Origin: Cyclaneusma minus
Taxonomy: Eukaryota; Ascomycota; Leotiomycetes; Marthamycetales; Marthamycetaceae
Assembly (NCBI GenBank): GCA_037179335.1
Contig: JAKZHN010000060.1
Coordinates: forward strand, 33,395 to 97,394
DNA length: 64,000 bases
Direction of reading: 5' to 3'
Below, piece by piece: positions 1 to 11,399 of the stretch; position 1 is the stretch's first letter; each line of letters starts with the position of its first letter. The notes below the pieces were generated by a model. That model ran no database searches. It saw nothing but the letters and a program-made list of their open reading frames with translations, and had not been told where the DNA came from. A program made the translations under genes and the position numbers.

Positions 1-273
1 ACAAGCTTGACCGATTCTCGGAAGCCGCGAGCTCGAATATGTTTTTTACGACACCAGACGCCGAAGGTCTGTGACTCAACTGCAATACGCTTGAAATCGG
101 CATCAAAACCACTCCAGAAGCTCCCTAAACCTCCTACTTCATCTTCCACTGCATCTACGTGTCCCCTCACACTCTTGCTCGCATTCGAATCTCAAAGATC
201 TGCCATCTTGAAAGACCGGGAGACTCGTCACACCAAAAACAAACACCCCCGACTAGATCCAAAGCTCTTCAAC

Positions 274-1346
274 ATGGCTACTAGTCCTACTACTATCAAC
301 AGCTTGCAGATGGGCCGCCTCCATCACAAGAATGCCATTGTTACCGGTGCAGCTGGGTGAGACCCCCTGAATGCCTTCATTGTGCTTTGCCTCTTCTGAC
401 ATCCATAATAGTGGAATCGGTCTTGAAACATGCATTCTCTTCGCCAAAGAGGGTGCCAATGTGCTCATGGCTGACATCTCCGGCCCAGCACTGGAGAAAG
501 CCAGCGCAAAGCTCAAGCAGCTCGTCCCATCAGCCCACAAAGTCGAGATCCAGGTAAGTCCTCTTTCCAGCGAACCAAAACTTCATGCTAAACCACGTGA
601 TCAGATAGCAGATGTCTCCAAAGAAGACGACATCAAAGCCCTCGTAGAGACAGTAGACAGCTGGGGCGGCGTCGACATCATGTTCAACAACGCCGGCATC
701 ATGCACGCCGACGACGCCGACGCCATCGACACTCCCGAGAAGATCTGGGACCTAACCCACAACATCAACGTCAAGGGTGTGTGGTTCGGCAGCAAGCACG
801 CCATTCTCTCTCTCCGCAAGCACAAGAAAACCAAGGGCTCCATCATCAACACTGCTTCAGTGGTTGCACTCGTCGGTTCCGCAACTCCCCAGCTTGCTTA
901 TACGGCATCTAAGGGAGCTGTGCTGGCTATGACTCGAGAATTGGCTATTGTGCACGCCAGAGAGGGTTTCCGATTCAATGCCCTCTGTCCTGCGCCGCTG
1001 AACACGCCGCTGCTGCAGGATTGGCTTGGTGATGATCAGCCGAAGAGACTTAGGCGCGAAATCCATTTCCCGACTGGACGATTTGGTGAGGCTGTTGAGC
1101 AGGCTCAGGCTGTTTTGTTCTTGGCTAGTGATGAGTCCAGCTTTGTTAACGGTCAAGTAAGTATTGGAATCAGTATTGGCCGAGAATTTCTGCTGACCGG
1201 TGATACAGGATTTTGTTGTTGATGGAGGTATGACCAAGGCCTATGTGACGCCCGAGGGTCCCGCTGCTCCTGCTCCCAAGAACAACGCTTTGTTGAGCGA
1301 GCAGGTCGATGCCATCCGCGGCACCGGCGTTCCAGAGAGCAAATAG
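274..1346 (+). CDS. Short-chain dehydrogenase/reductase (SDR), 4 exons
   Basis: NAD(P)-dependent oxidoreductase of the classical SDR family; the substrate cannot be read from sequence. Exons 274-356, 412-553, 605-1156 and 1209-1346 join in frame to a 304-aa protein, the usual length for the family. Intron 1 splits the cofactor loop: joining it restores TGAAGGIGL (TGxxxGxG) near residue 24. Other family marks are NNAG in the middle, the catalytic Ser in INTASVV and YTASK (YxxxK), and a late DGG after the last intron. The ATG at 274 is the first one in frame with the Rossmann fold and lies just upstream of it. The three introns are 51-55 bp with good GT/AG ends. The tail after DGG is rich in Pro and Ala. 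The next gene downstream is 2.5 kb away, so there is no tight partner. Confidence 0.92.
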
Positions 1347-3838
1347 ACAGCCAGACTCCTTCATTTACCGGTGACTCGAGCACTCTGATTCTTCCAACTC
1401 ATCCCTCGCCACCACTTTCCGCCGTCGATGTTTTGTGGTTTTTCAAGAGTTTTTGGTACTTTCACGGCGTCCAGACAAGGTGGTAGAAATATACTTCATT
1501 TAAAGACAGTATTGACATGATCCATGCAGTCTTCGAAGTCGCAATACTTCTCATCGAGTCCCATCAAGTATTGCGTCCTAATATATACATAGTACACAGC
1601 CGCACAGCCAAATTGTGGTCACGATCACATACCCCGCCTCGGGATCTCTTTGCCCAATTCGGCAATTGTTACCTCGCTCTGTGGCAACGCGATAATCCGG
1701 CAGACACGCACACTGGTCCGAAGAAAATGCTGTGAGTCGATACATGAAGCTGTGTAAAGCACTATATCGGCCCTTCACATCGCATAACCGAAACTAATGA
1801 ATAGCACTTGTGCTGTATTATGGATCGTCCGACCATGGCTGGTGGTTCAAAGCACAGCATATCCCAGGCTTCGGGCCTTCGGCAGTATTAATGTCTAGAC
1901 AGTCTGTCTGTTCACGATGATGATGTTCTCACGTTGTAGTTAGCATCTGGGGAGTTTCAAGTATCGACACAGGGGGCGGGAAGTGGGAGACACGGGTTAG
2001 TGTTCGGGGGCCCGGGGGCTCTGGAATACCTGCGAAAGTATTGGTGCTGTGGTAAAACATGACAGCTGTGGTAGGACAATCATGTGTAAGTAGGGTGCGG
2101 AAGCGATGCAGTCCCAAAGCCCATCTGATTTATAGCATTGACTGACTACACTTTCGCAGGAGACTTGGATCTGCTAACCCGCATGCCGGGTATCAGGTAA
2201 TCTGGGGAAGCGAACGGGATAATGGGAAGCTATTGAAGGATAGAGTGGTGTGGCTTCTTCATAGTCCATCATCCTATATTCAATCAACCCTGATGGATAC
2301 TTAAGTAAGTCCTCCAGCTTTGGAAGGTCAGATGGTGAGATGGTAATGTGGTTATGTTACGCAGATGAAGCCACAAAGGCCAGCAAGGGGTTGATGGAAC
2401 CAGGGACCACAGCTAAAAGCTAAGACAGTATCTCCCGACCGTTGTATCGGGATAGACGCGAGCACGTGTAAAGCTACCGAGTGACTTGGCTTGTGGCAGA
2501 AGTACTGCCGACTGCTTCTTCTAGGCAGAATCCAGGTAAGAACATGCTGAGAAAGTGAAGCGGCCAAGCGGCCACGGAAGTGGTTCACACACTGGTCAAT
2601 CAAGAACGTCGATGGTGAAATCTACAAACTACATCGCCGTCACCGAACGACGAGGCGAGAGATTGAGATTCCGCATGGAAAGACCTCGACTTTCTACCTG
2701 TGTAACGATGGTCATTTCCGGAGCCGTGGTCCAACGGGACGGAACGGACCCCAGTTTGCCAGGATTGGTGAGAGCCGCCCCCAATATAAGGCCACATACC
2801 TACATGGGCTGCACCATGCAGCTTGCAGTGCCTAATATCGAAGATATCCTAGTAGGAAGATACAGTGAAAGACAATGCTAGTGCATACTTCGAAGTTCGA
2901 TATCGAACGAAAGCTTGTCGAGATAGCAAAACACGCAGACCCCTGATATTCCTCAAACTCTGGGTTTTCATACCTCTTTCGGACATATCGGATCCCTCGC
3001 CAATTGGCTGAGAACACCACAAAACACAAGTTCAACGTCCACTTGCTGTATTTTACCAGAACGACGAGATATGTGTTGCTGAAAATGAAGACTACCGCAT
3101 TGTTACCACGGTACCAGCAAGCGCCATGGAATCGTTCGAGCTATTTGTAGAGTCACCAGCCATGCGGGTACCTCTTTGTAGCCGTCCCGCCTCCAATCTA
3201 TCGTTGCACCCTCGGGATGCCCCAACCGCATCACACACTGGCACACCCACCCACAACTCTTCCCTAGGTATTTAACCTTTCTGCCTTACTCGTGTCTCTG
3301 GGCGAACTCCGTCTGCGTTACACATCCGAATCTCTAAGTCTGGACGACGACATATATCTTATCTTCTGCGCTTTATATACCAATCAGCCTCATTCCCTGT
3401 TTTTGTTAAGACCTCAACTGTCGCTCTTGATATCTACCCACCTATATATGCGCTCTGGTCTGCAAAAATAGGCTCAGCATAGTCCTTTGCACACAATCTG
3501 TGGCGTTCAGGACCTGTCCACCCTCCATATCGTCCTATCTCATCCGCAACATAAAAGCACAGGATCGCATCGCACCTTGAGTGCATAGCAGCACTCCAGA
3601 GTGTTTCCGACAATCTGAGGCTGGCTTTGATACACTGAAGCTTAAGTCCTTCGGGAGGAATTGTCAGTAATTGGCGCTTGTCTCAATCCAATTGCAAAGT
3701 ACGCGGTTGCACTTTGCCTGGTGGGGATCCTGAGGGAAGAAGGATAATCCACAAGTTCCAGAGCAACCTCTTCGAAAGAATTCACTCCGGAAAATCTCAC
3801 CCACCCCAAGTCTCTGCTCCTGGGCAGAAATCCCTGGA
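1347..3838. other. Intergenic stretch, no supported gene
   Basis: About 2.5 kb between the SDR stop and the permease start. All open frames here are under about 110 codons, lack recognisable motifs and mostly begin at non-ATG codons. The last 600 bases are pyrimidine-rich and are probably the promoter and 5' leader of the permease. A CCTAGGTA motif lies near 3264. Confidence 0.6.
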
Positions 3839-5621
3839 ATGGCTTCAGATATGAAGGCCATCGATAGTCTGGAGATGGATGGGAATCGCAGCGGCAGTAG
3901 TAGCGGCAGACACGTCAGTGACGAAAAAGGGGCTGCCATGGATTCCGATGCCATGAAACTCACAGGTATATTCCATCGCCCATTCCACTATCCATTACAC
4001 ATCCCAAATTATCCAAATGCTCACTCTTCGCCAGAAATGGGCTACACACCCGCCCTCTCCCGCAACTTCTCCGTCTGGTCCGTCCTCGGCGTAGGATTCA
4101 GCGTAACCAACTCCTGGTACGGCATCAGTGCCGGCCTAGTCACCGGCATCAATAGTGGCGGCCCCGTGCTTGTCATCTATGGTATCATCCTGATCTGCCT
4201 CATCAGCACCTGCGTCGGTATTTCGCTCTCGGAACTCGCTTCTGCTATGCCTAATGCTGGTGGACAGTATTTTTGGGCTAATGAGCTGGCGCCGAAACGC
4301 TATGCTGATTTTGCTAGCTATGTGACGGGCTGGTTTGCGTGGGCGGGTGCGGTGTTTACTAGTGCTAGTATTGCGCTGGCGACGGGAAGTGCGATTGTGG
4401 GCTGTATTCAGCTCTTTCATCCGGATATGTAGGTATTCTGTGCTGTTTTTTCTTCCTTTCTTTCTCTTTGTGATTGTGTGAAAGACTTCGAGACGAGAAC
4501 TGATCTGTCATAGAACGATAGAGGCGTGGATGGTAGTAGTAGCATACGAAATCGTCAACGCCTCCATGTTCATCTTCAACTGCTACGGCAAGACCCTCCC
4601 AGCAGTAGCTAAAGCCGCCCTCTGGATCTCCCTAACCTCATTCCTCGTCATCCTCATCGTCGTCCCGGCCAAAGCCCCTTCCCACGAATCCGCCACTTTC
4701 GTGTTTGCAAACTTCGTCAACAACACTGGCTGGAGCCAGAACGGCATCGCCTTCATCGTCGGCCTGGTAAACACGAACTGGGCATTTGCCTGTCTCGACT
4801 GTGCCACCCATCTCGCCGAAGAAGTCGCCAAGCCCGAACGCATGGTGCCTATCGCTATCATGGGCACTGTAGCCATCGGATTCGTGACTTCGTGGTTCTT
4901 CTCCGTTGCGATGTTCTTCTCCATGAACGATCTCGACGCCCTGTTCAACACGCCCACGCTCGTACCCATTCTCGAACTCTTCAACCAAGCTTTGCAAAGC
5001 AGATCTGGCGCCGTGGTACTCGAGTGTTTCATCATCTTGACTGGCTGCGGCTGTCAGGTTGCTAGCCATACCTGGCAGTCCAGACTGTGCTGGTCGTTTG
5101 CGAGAGATCGAGGATTGCCTGCTAGCAGATGGCTGAGCAAGGTGCATCCGGTACTTGAAGTGCCGATAAATGCCCACTTCGTCTCCTGTGTCGTTGTGGC
5201 GTTGCTTGGGCTGCTGTATCTCGGCTCGTACACGGCGTTGAACAGTATCATCACTGCGTGCATTGTGCTGCTATACGTTTCCTATGCCGTACCGGTCCTT
5301 TGTCTGCTTATCAAGGGTCGTGATAATATTCGACATGGACCGTTTTGGATGGGGAAAGTGGGACTATTTGCAAATGTTGTGTTGCTGTGTTGGACGGTGT
5401 TTACGTTTGTTATGTATGCGTTTCCGCCAGACATGCCGGTTGCGCCTGATAATATGAACTATGTGAGTGCCGTGTATGGAGTCATGGTTGTGATTGTGGT
5501 TGGGTATTGGTTCATCAGGGGAAAGAAGACGTATAGGAAAAGGGACGAAAGGCATGAAGAGACGGGGATGATTGAGGAGCACACTGTTCCTGAAATACGG
5601 ATAGCGGGAAAGAGCGGATAG
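3839..5621 (+). CDS. Amino-acid/choline-type permease (APC superfamily), 3 exons
   Basis: Plasma-membrane secondary transporter of the fungal amino-acid/GABA/choline permease group; substrate unknown. Exons 3839-3965, 4035-4428 and 4514-5621 give 542 aa. The soluble N-terminus is followed by the conserved block GYTPALSRNFSVWSVLGVGF and about twelve hydrophobic segments (for example around SWYGISAGLVTG and MVVVAYEIVNASMF), ending in a charged tail. Intron 1 (69 bp) is a multiple of three and free of stops. Removing it puts MKLTEMGY directly before the conserved block, as in relatives, so I call it an intron. Intron 2 (85 bp) removes an in-frame stop and joins FHPDI to TIEAWM. The downstream Gag-like gene is unrelated. 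Confidence 0.9.
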
Positions 5622-6276
5622 TGCGAGGAGCTGCGTTTCTCAAGTTGAGAGACAAGTGTTGAAAGAGTGCGGTTGCTTTCATGGTATGGAGGTCTTCCAA
5701 GCTCTGATGTAGATATTTCCGATTAACATATACGCCATCTCTGTTGGAGATTTTCCTGATTCACAAGGCAAAAGTTCTCATCTCCAGGTGTACTTTCAGT
5801 CTAACAACTCCCGTTAGTCGGTTTGTACAGATTCTTTCCATGTGTCTTGTCCCAAACTGCCGGGTAGTACCGGATGAGACCAGTTACATCTCAGACTGCC
5901 ACCCGCAATCACCAGCATCAGCAAAAAACTGAAACAGCTGTTATTTGCTTTCGATTTCCGCATGGTTCCAAAGAAAAGAGAATAGTCTAGAAAATTCAAT
6001 ATTTCTGAGTGTGTGCCGTTATGGAGGCAATCAAATTTCCTTATTTGTTTACTTCTAGGGATTTAGAACAAGGAGCACGGCTCGCCTTAGAAGGCTGCCC
6101 TTAGCAGCGATCTACCTAAGCAGCCTTCTCTAAAGCAAGCGCCTAATCTTTTAGCGCCATAATCTTTCAAGTGTTTACTTCTCCCCACGCCACACCTCCC
6201 CCTCCACATCCCATCCTCCCGCAACCTGGGGGAAGCCAAGTTCACCCTCCTCCTCCACCTCCCCCCTCCCAAAAAC
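5622..6276. other. Intergenic, AT-rich, with a short hairpin
   Basis: No gene is supported. An AT-rich stretch around 5900-6060 is followed by a hairpin: AGAAGGCTG near 6089 pairs with CAGCCTTCT near 6120, with a loop of about 20 bases. A long C-rich strip at 6180-6270 sits just before the Gag-like ATG and is probably its leader. Confidence 0.5.
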
Positions 6277-7185
6277 ATGAGTTCTGTCAACACGCCCACC
6301 ATGTCTTCCTCAATCGCCTGTCTTCCCGCGGACCAGCGTCTCCGCGGCCGCTCCAACTACGCCACCTGGGCCCACCTCATGCAGCACCTCCTCGCCTCCC
6401 AAGGCCTCTTCAAATGCATCGAGATCGGCACCAGCTTCGCGAGCATCGAAGAGTTCAAAACCCTCGACGCCGCCGCCAGCGCCACCATCCTCATGAACAT
6501 CGAACCCGGCCCCGCTCAACTCGTCCTTGAAACCGGAAGCACCTCCAAGAAACTCTGGGACATGCTCAAGTCCAAATACTTCGGCAACGACTACGGCTTG
6601 AAGGAAGCTCTGATCCGCAGCATCAGCAACCTCAAATATTCCGACTTCGGCGACATGGATGCTTTTGTTGATGAATTCATGCATATTCGCGGCTCGCTTG
6701 CTGAGCTCGACCTAACCCTCCCGGATGAATTCTATGCTATTGAGCTGCTTGAGAAACTCGAGTTGGTGCTGCCTGCATGGTACACGAAGGTCACTGCCAG
6801 TGGAAAGACCACAGCTTCTTCACATCTCAGTGTAGCATTCGGAACACTAGTTGAGGAGGCTCGTCGACAGCGAAGGACCGCGAAGAGGACGAGAAGGAAG
6901 ACGGATAGCATGTCGAGCGTTGCTGAGTCGCCTGTTGCTCCGGAGACGACAAAGAAGTCGACCCTTGTTTCGCAGCTTACGAAGAAGACGAACGAGGGTC
7001 CTAAGATGGTGTTTCCGCCCGGCCCACTGTCCTACGACTTTGCCACCGGAAGGTTCTATCCTTCGAGCCAGTTGGACAGCCTCGGGTCAAGCGGAACCAT
7101 CCACCCCAACGATTCAGCCTCGTACCACGGATTGCCTTCCACGAGGGCCCCTACCTTCGTCAAAGAGGAAGATAATGATGAGTGA
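6277..7185 (+). CDS. Stand-alone Copia Gag-like protein
   Basis: A single uninterrupted 302-aa frame with an ATG at 6277 and a second Met 8 codons later. Residues of about 20-190 have the build of the Gag polyprotein of Ty1/copia elements (UBN2/DUF4219 type): RGRSNYATWAHLMQHLL, then LWDMLKSKYFGN, LIRSISNLKYSDFGDMDAFV and LPAWYTKVTA. The rest is basic and then low in complexity, ending in FVKEEDNDE. There is no CCHC zinc knuckle, no protease, integrase or reverse transcriptase downstream, and no LTR pair that I can find. The frame is free of stops and does not look RIP-mutated, unlike the LTR element at 33.7 kb. It is either a recent fragment or a domesticated Gag gene; I favour the latter. 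Confidence 0.75.
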   Translation: MSSVNTPTMSSSIACLPADQRLRGRSNYATWAHLMQHLLASQGLFKCIEIGTSFASIEEFKTLDAAASATILMNIEPGPAQLVLETGSTSKKLWDMLKSKYFGNDYGLKEALIRSISNLKYSDFGDMDAFVDEFMHIRGSLAELDLTLPDEFYAIELLEKLELVLPAWYTKVTASGKTTASSHLSVAFGTLVEEARRQRRTAKRTRRKTDSMSSVAESPVAPETTKKSTLVSQLTKKTNEGPKMVFPPGPLSYDFATGRFYPSSQLDSLGSSGTIHPNDSASYHGLPSTRAPTFVKEEDNDE

Positions 7186-7888
7186 TAGGCCTCGCTTGGG
7201 TTCAAACTTGGGTTCAAGAATGCTCACGGTCGTGGACCACGTTCAGGGGCCTTGGTAGGATCGTGACAGCTAGGATTCGGGAAGCTTCAGGGGTCGTTGA
7301 ATCTGATATGAATTCATTGAGCCTGACATGACTTCAGCATCTCAAACTCGTTGTTTGCTACCTAGCCTTGTACAGTCAATGCAAACTTTGTTCCTGACCA
7401 AGCTTGCCCAAGATTAGTGGAATGACAATTCCTTTATGCAACGCACCTTAGACCCTTCCAACAAGTGAAAATACATTTGGACGACAAAAGTCTGCATCCC
7501 CTTCCTGAATCTCGAAATAACCACGATCTTCGAGAATATCCATAATCCTTGAGGATATTGTTAAATCATAATCTTTGGGAATATCCATGATCTTTGAAGA
7601 TATTCCCAATCACTGGGGATATTCCGAAATCTTGGGGAATGGGGATGTTCCTAGTTACTGAAGGGGCTTCAGAATTTTGTCGCATAACTGTAACGCAGAC
7701 CCTTCAAACAAGTAGGTTATTCCTCACAGTAACAGCCACACAGTGATTTCCTCCCTCATAAAGCCATGCGGTATGCCATAACCATAAGCCATCGTTCTCC
7801 ATTCCTCTCTTCACAAACTCCCCGCTATGAAAATGCCTACACACCCAATTCCAAACCCATCCATCGTATGCACAAACCCCAGACCAAA
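7186..7888. other. Gene-free stretch with palindromic repeats
   Basis: Lies between the Gag-like gene and the end of the S1P lyase. No coding frame is supported. It holds the palindromic patch and the flanking direct repeats listed separately. Confidence 0.6.
7439..7713. repeat. Palindromic AATATCC/GGATATT patch with flanking direct repeats
   Basis: Between about 7515 and 7650 a degenerate unit recurs: GAATATCCATAATC..TTGAGGATATT, then GGGAATATC..GATATTCCC (a perfect 9-bp inverted pair), then another GGGGATATTCC. The patch is bracketed by related direct repeats: AACGCACCTTAGACCCTTCC at 7440 and AACGCAGACCCTTC at 7692, each followed by MAACAAGT. This looks like a small non-autonomous element or a decayed insertion beside the Gag-like gene. 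Confidence 0.55.
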
Positions 7889-9700
7889 CTAAACCTTATA
7901 CAGCGTGTCCAGGAATCCACCCGCAAGCTCCACCACCACGCTCTTATTCGGCAAGCTCCCTGCGACTCCATAAAGCGCCGCACTATCCCCAACCGCCTTC
8001 CCCTTCGCCCCCTTCCCCTCCACAACCCTCACGCGTTCCTTTTCTCTCTCCGCTTCAATCACAGCTTCCAGATCAGCAACTAGCTTCTCCCACACCTTCA
8101 CAATCGGCAGCGTGACGGCCACGTGGATAGCAGGCGGGTTCTGCAGCGCATTCAAGTGCCAGCCCTTGCCGCTCATACCATCCGCAATATCGTAAATATT
8201 CAAGTTCTTCGACTGGAAGGCGATGACCGAGACTAACGGATGGCCGAGAATCTCAATCTCGTTGGAAAGCGCCGGGTTTGTTAGCAGCGCATCGGCGATC
8301 TTCTTGGCAGCGCCGACGATCTGGTGACAGGAGTCGATATAGCCCGCTTCGCCAACGCTCATCATGCTGGCCCAGCAGCCTGCGATGAGAGCGCCGGGTC
8401 GCGAGCCAGCCATCGAGGGCGAGGCGTAGACGCCGCCGGACCAGTCGGGAGAGATGAAGTATTGGTAGGTGCGGAGAGCGGCGGTGCGGTAGAGGACGGT
8501 GGAGCTGCCTTTGGGTGCGAAGCCATACTTGTGTGTGTCGCAGCTGATGCTGGTGACGCCTTTGAGGCGGAAGTCGAAGAGCGTGGACTCGAAGCCGGCC
8601 TTCTCAAGGAAGGGCACGAGGAAGGAGCCGAGGCAGCAGTCGACGTGGAGGGGGATCTTCTTCTTTACGGCGAGACGGGATAGGGCGGTGATGTCGTCGA
8701 TTATGCCGTGGGGGAAGTTGGGGGCGGACCCGACGAGGAGAATGGTGTTGCTGTTTATGAGGCGCGAGACCGCTCGGATGTCGACTTGGTGTGTGGGGGC
8801 TGGGCAGGCAACAAGGTGCACTTTGATACCAAAGTAGGATCCTGCTTTGCGGAATGCTGTATGGCCAGTTTCGGGGAGGATCCTATGGAGTGTCAGTTAG
8901 GGAAAGTCTCTTGAACAGGGGAGGACCGGAAGGCACATTTCAGGTTCTGTGACTCCACGCTCAGCATAAGCCTTCTGCCTCGCACTTAAACAAGCCATCA
9001 GTATGGACTCTGTCCCACCACTCGTTGTAACTCCTGCTCCGCCAACTGGCGCATTGAACAAGGCCAGAACCATCGACACAATCTCGGCCTCCATCTTCCT
9101 CACTCCCGGAAACACATCCGGATGAATAGGATTCGCCACGGTAAACTTCCCAAACGCCTCAGTCTGCAACTTCAACAAGGCATCACCGCCATGATACACA
9201 GCACCCGAGACGAAACCATCCTCCCAGCGCGTATGGTCCATGTTCGCCAGCGCATCCAGCTCCTTCCGCACCGTCTCCTCCGACCATCCTTCCCTTGGCA
9301 AATTCGTATAATGCGTAACGCCAGGTCCGGACGGAACGAGCTTCGTTTGCAATTTCGTGATTGCTTCGCTAACCTGTTTCTGTACTGTTGAGCGCACGCC
9401 GGGAGCGCGTAGGAAGAGTCCGTAGGCGGAGCGCTGAATGGCTAGGTAGGCATCGAGAAACGAGCCGACAATTCCTCGTCCTTTGAGCTTGAGGAAGGCT
9501 TTCCGTGTCCAGCGCAGGAGGAAGAGGAAGAATACTATATTTCGCAGGCTGCGGAAAAGTCAGTCTCGTTCGATAGAGTAGATGGTGGGTGGCGTTGCCT
9601 ACAGGTTGACATTCAAGGCCAGAAGTTCGCTGCTTGAGCTTCCTCTCTTGACGTTCAAGGTGTTGCGGAGGCTCACGGGCATCCTCGAGCTGCCTGGCAT
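7889..9700 (-). CDS. DPL1: Sphingosine-1-phosphate lyase (PLP enzyme), 3 exons
   Basis: Cleaves phosphorylated long-chain bases to a fatty aldehyde and phosphoethanolamine in the ER, the exit step of sphingolipid breakdown. Exons, in minus-strand order: 9700-9603, 9548-8937 and 8882-7889; introns of 54 bp each; 567 aa, typical for the family. The N-terminus has the ER anchor (LLRNIVFFLFLLRW). Next come HYTNLPREGW, then SGAVYHGGD, TSGGTESI (PLP phosphate contact), PNFPHG..DD, HVDCCLGSF and CDTHKYGFAPKGSS, where the Lys of THKYG is the PLP Schiff-base residue. The start is set by the ATG at 9700, the first upstream of MPVSLRNTLNV; exon phases agree throughout. A non-conserved charged, Gly/Lys-rich insert lies near the C-terminus. 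Confidence 0.95.
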
Positions 9701-10339
9701 TGTGCTGATATGTTCAGCTGGCCACGGGCGATGGAATAGGGTTGGCTTGTCGGGCCAGAAGAGTCGTAGTCGGGTTCATAGGTGTTGCTGTAGGTCGGAG
9801 GATGGGAATCGCGATAAGACCTCGGCATCTACTTGTCGCCTTCCTAATTGACTCGTGCAAGCCTAGCTTATGTGGAGTGCTGTGAATGGCAGATTATGTG
9901 AGTACATATCAGGTTGATTGCTACTTTTCTTCTTTTGGTGGTCTGACGATGCTGTTCTGAACCTTTGGAGAGATACCAAGAACCTTCTCCCCCTCACCTG
10001 GCATTTTAGCCTCAGATTGATCCAGAGAGTCACCTTGCCTTTCCAACACTTGATTTCGTAGAACAGGAGTCTGAAGCTTTTCACATTTTCCGATCTCGGT
10101 GGGGACCATTGGCACTCTGATAGGTATGCGGTATAGTAGTATACATAATACAATAGTGCCATTTCTATTTGGCATCGACAGATGTCCAAGCAAATGGGGC
10201 CTGAATTCGCAGCAGAAGAACATCAAGGTCCATGCACACATCTTTGTACAGAACGAACTGCCGCCGCCACAGCGACGCCTCATCTTACACCCGAAAACGC
10301 CGTCCGCAATGATCATACTCGATGATTACACTCGTAGCC
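9701..10339. other. Intergenic, S1P lyase promoter side
   Basis: About 640 bases between the S1P lyase start and the GT34 stop, both on the minus strand. The open frames overlapping this stretch have no family features. It should hold the S1P lyase promoter and the GT34 3' end. Confidence 0.5.
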
Positions 10340-11399
10340 CTATCGTTGTGCACGGAAGAAGGTCCGCCACTGCTGTGAGAAGGGTTCGGCCTCCTTCTCA
10401 CAGTTTCGATCACCGCCACTCTCGCACCCTTCAAATCGGATGACGAAGTCTCCATCCTTATAAACACCGGCTGCATCTGTCCGCCCCTCGGCGCTGTAGG
10501 CATTCATGATGCGCTGGGGTATAATCGCAAGCTTCGACAGTATGGTGGGATGCCACTGCACAATGTGTTCCTGTTGTATAAAAATGAGCCTATGTTTCTC
10601 ACTGAGAGTAATTGGACTTACCAAGGCATGGGTATCGGCCTTCTGGAAATTATAACTCCGGTATAGTGGATCAAACCACGTATCCAAGAAAAACTTGGCC
10701 CATTCTCCCTTCCTTATAATGAAGCTGCTCTGCGAGAGCCCCTCTCGGTCTTGTGTCAAGACCAAATCAATTTGGTCGCCTTTTAGATGAGAGAAGGTCT
10801 TGATGACACTGTCTGGGGGAACCACTGACTGCTCTTTGAGCATTATGTCCTCTAACTGCTTGGGGTTCATCACATGGTCCTCCACGGTGAGACTGGGGTT
10901 CATGATCAGGCAGTTTTGGTCGAGGTACCACACATAGGTACTAAAAGGCCAGAGTTTCAGCGCATGGCGGGAGGCAGGGACTCGCGACCAGGAGCTTGGG
11001 GATCCCAAAAGGTCGTAGCTGGTGGTATTGGGGAAGAAGGTCGCATAGCCTGGATGGTCATGTCAGTAACTGAGCAGCGCTCCAGCAATTGGCCACATGG
11101 CTCGACTTACCGTGCATCTTGGCATACTCGACTCTGTTCTCCCTCACCATGTCCAGATAAGGCTTGCCATAATTTTTCTGGTCCAGCACCGTGACAATCA
11201 CCACGGGTGGCGTCCCTGATGGTATCCGCTCCGAGCCTCCTAGTATGCTGGGAATCAGGTAGAACAGAGCCAGTCCTACAACCACCACGCCCCCGAGCAG
11301 CTTCAGCAGCTGCAGCCGACTCCGTCGCGGAAGCGGTATCCTCGAGGAACGATATGGGGGCGGGTTGGAGGTCTTGCGAGTGGGCAGAGCGAGATGCAT
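10340..11399 (-). CDS. GT34 glycosyltransferase (GMA12/MNN10 family), 3 exons
   Basis: Golgi type II membrane transferase adding galactose or mannose to glycans. Exons 11399-11111, 11049-10622 and 10570-10340 give 315 aa. The N-terminus MHLALPTRKTSNPPPYRS is followed by one membrane anchor (LLGGVVVVGLALFYLIPSIL). The catalytic part holds VVIVTVLDQKNYGKPYLDMV, HGYATFFPNTTSYDL, YVWYLDQNCLIMNPS and HIVQWHPTILSKLAIIPQR, and the end holds GDFVIRFEGCE. Intron 2 (51 bp) is a stop-free multiple of three; removing it joins KADTHAL to EHIVQWH as family conservation requires. The acidic metal-binding DxD of the family reads DQN here, which is worth checking. The ATG at 11399 is chosen over upstream non-ATG codons because it starts just before the basic and membrane segments. 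Confidence 0.88.

Noticed and set aside
7500..7650. CRISPR-like array of palindromic units
   Set aside because: Units are degenerate, spacing is irregular and no spacers of constant length exist; the host is a eukaryote.
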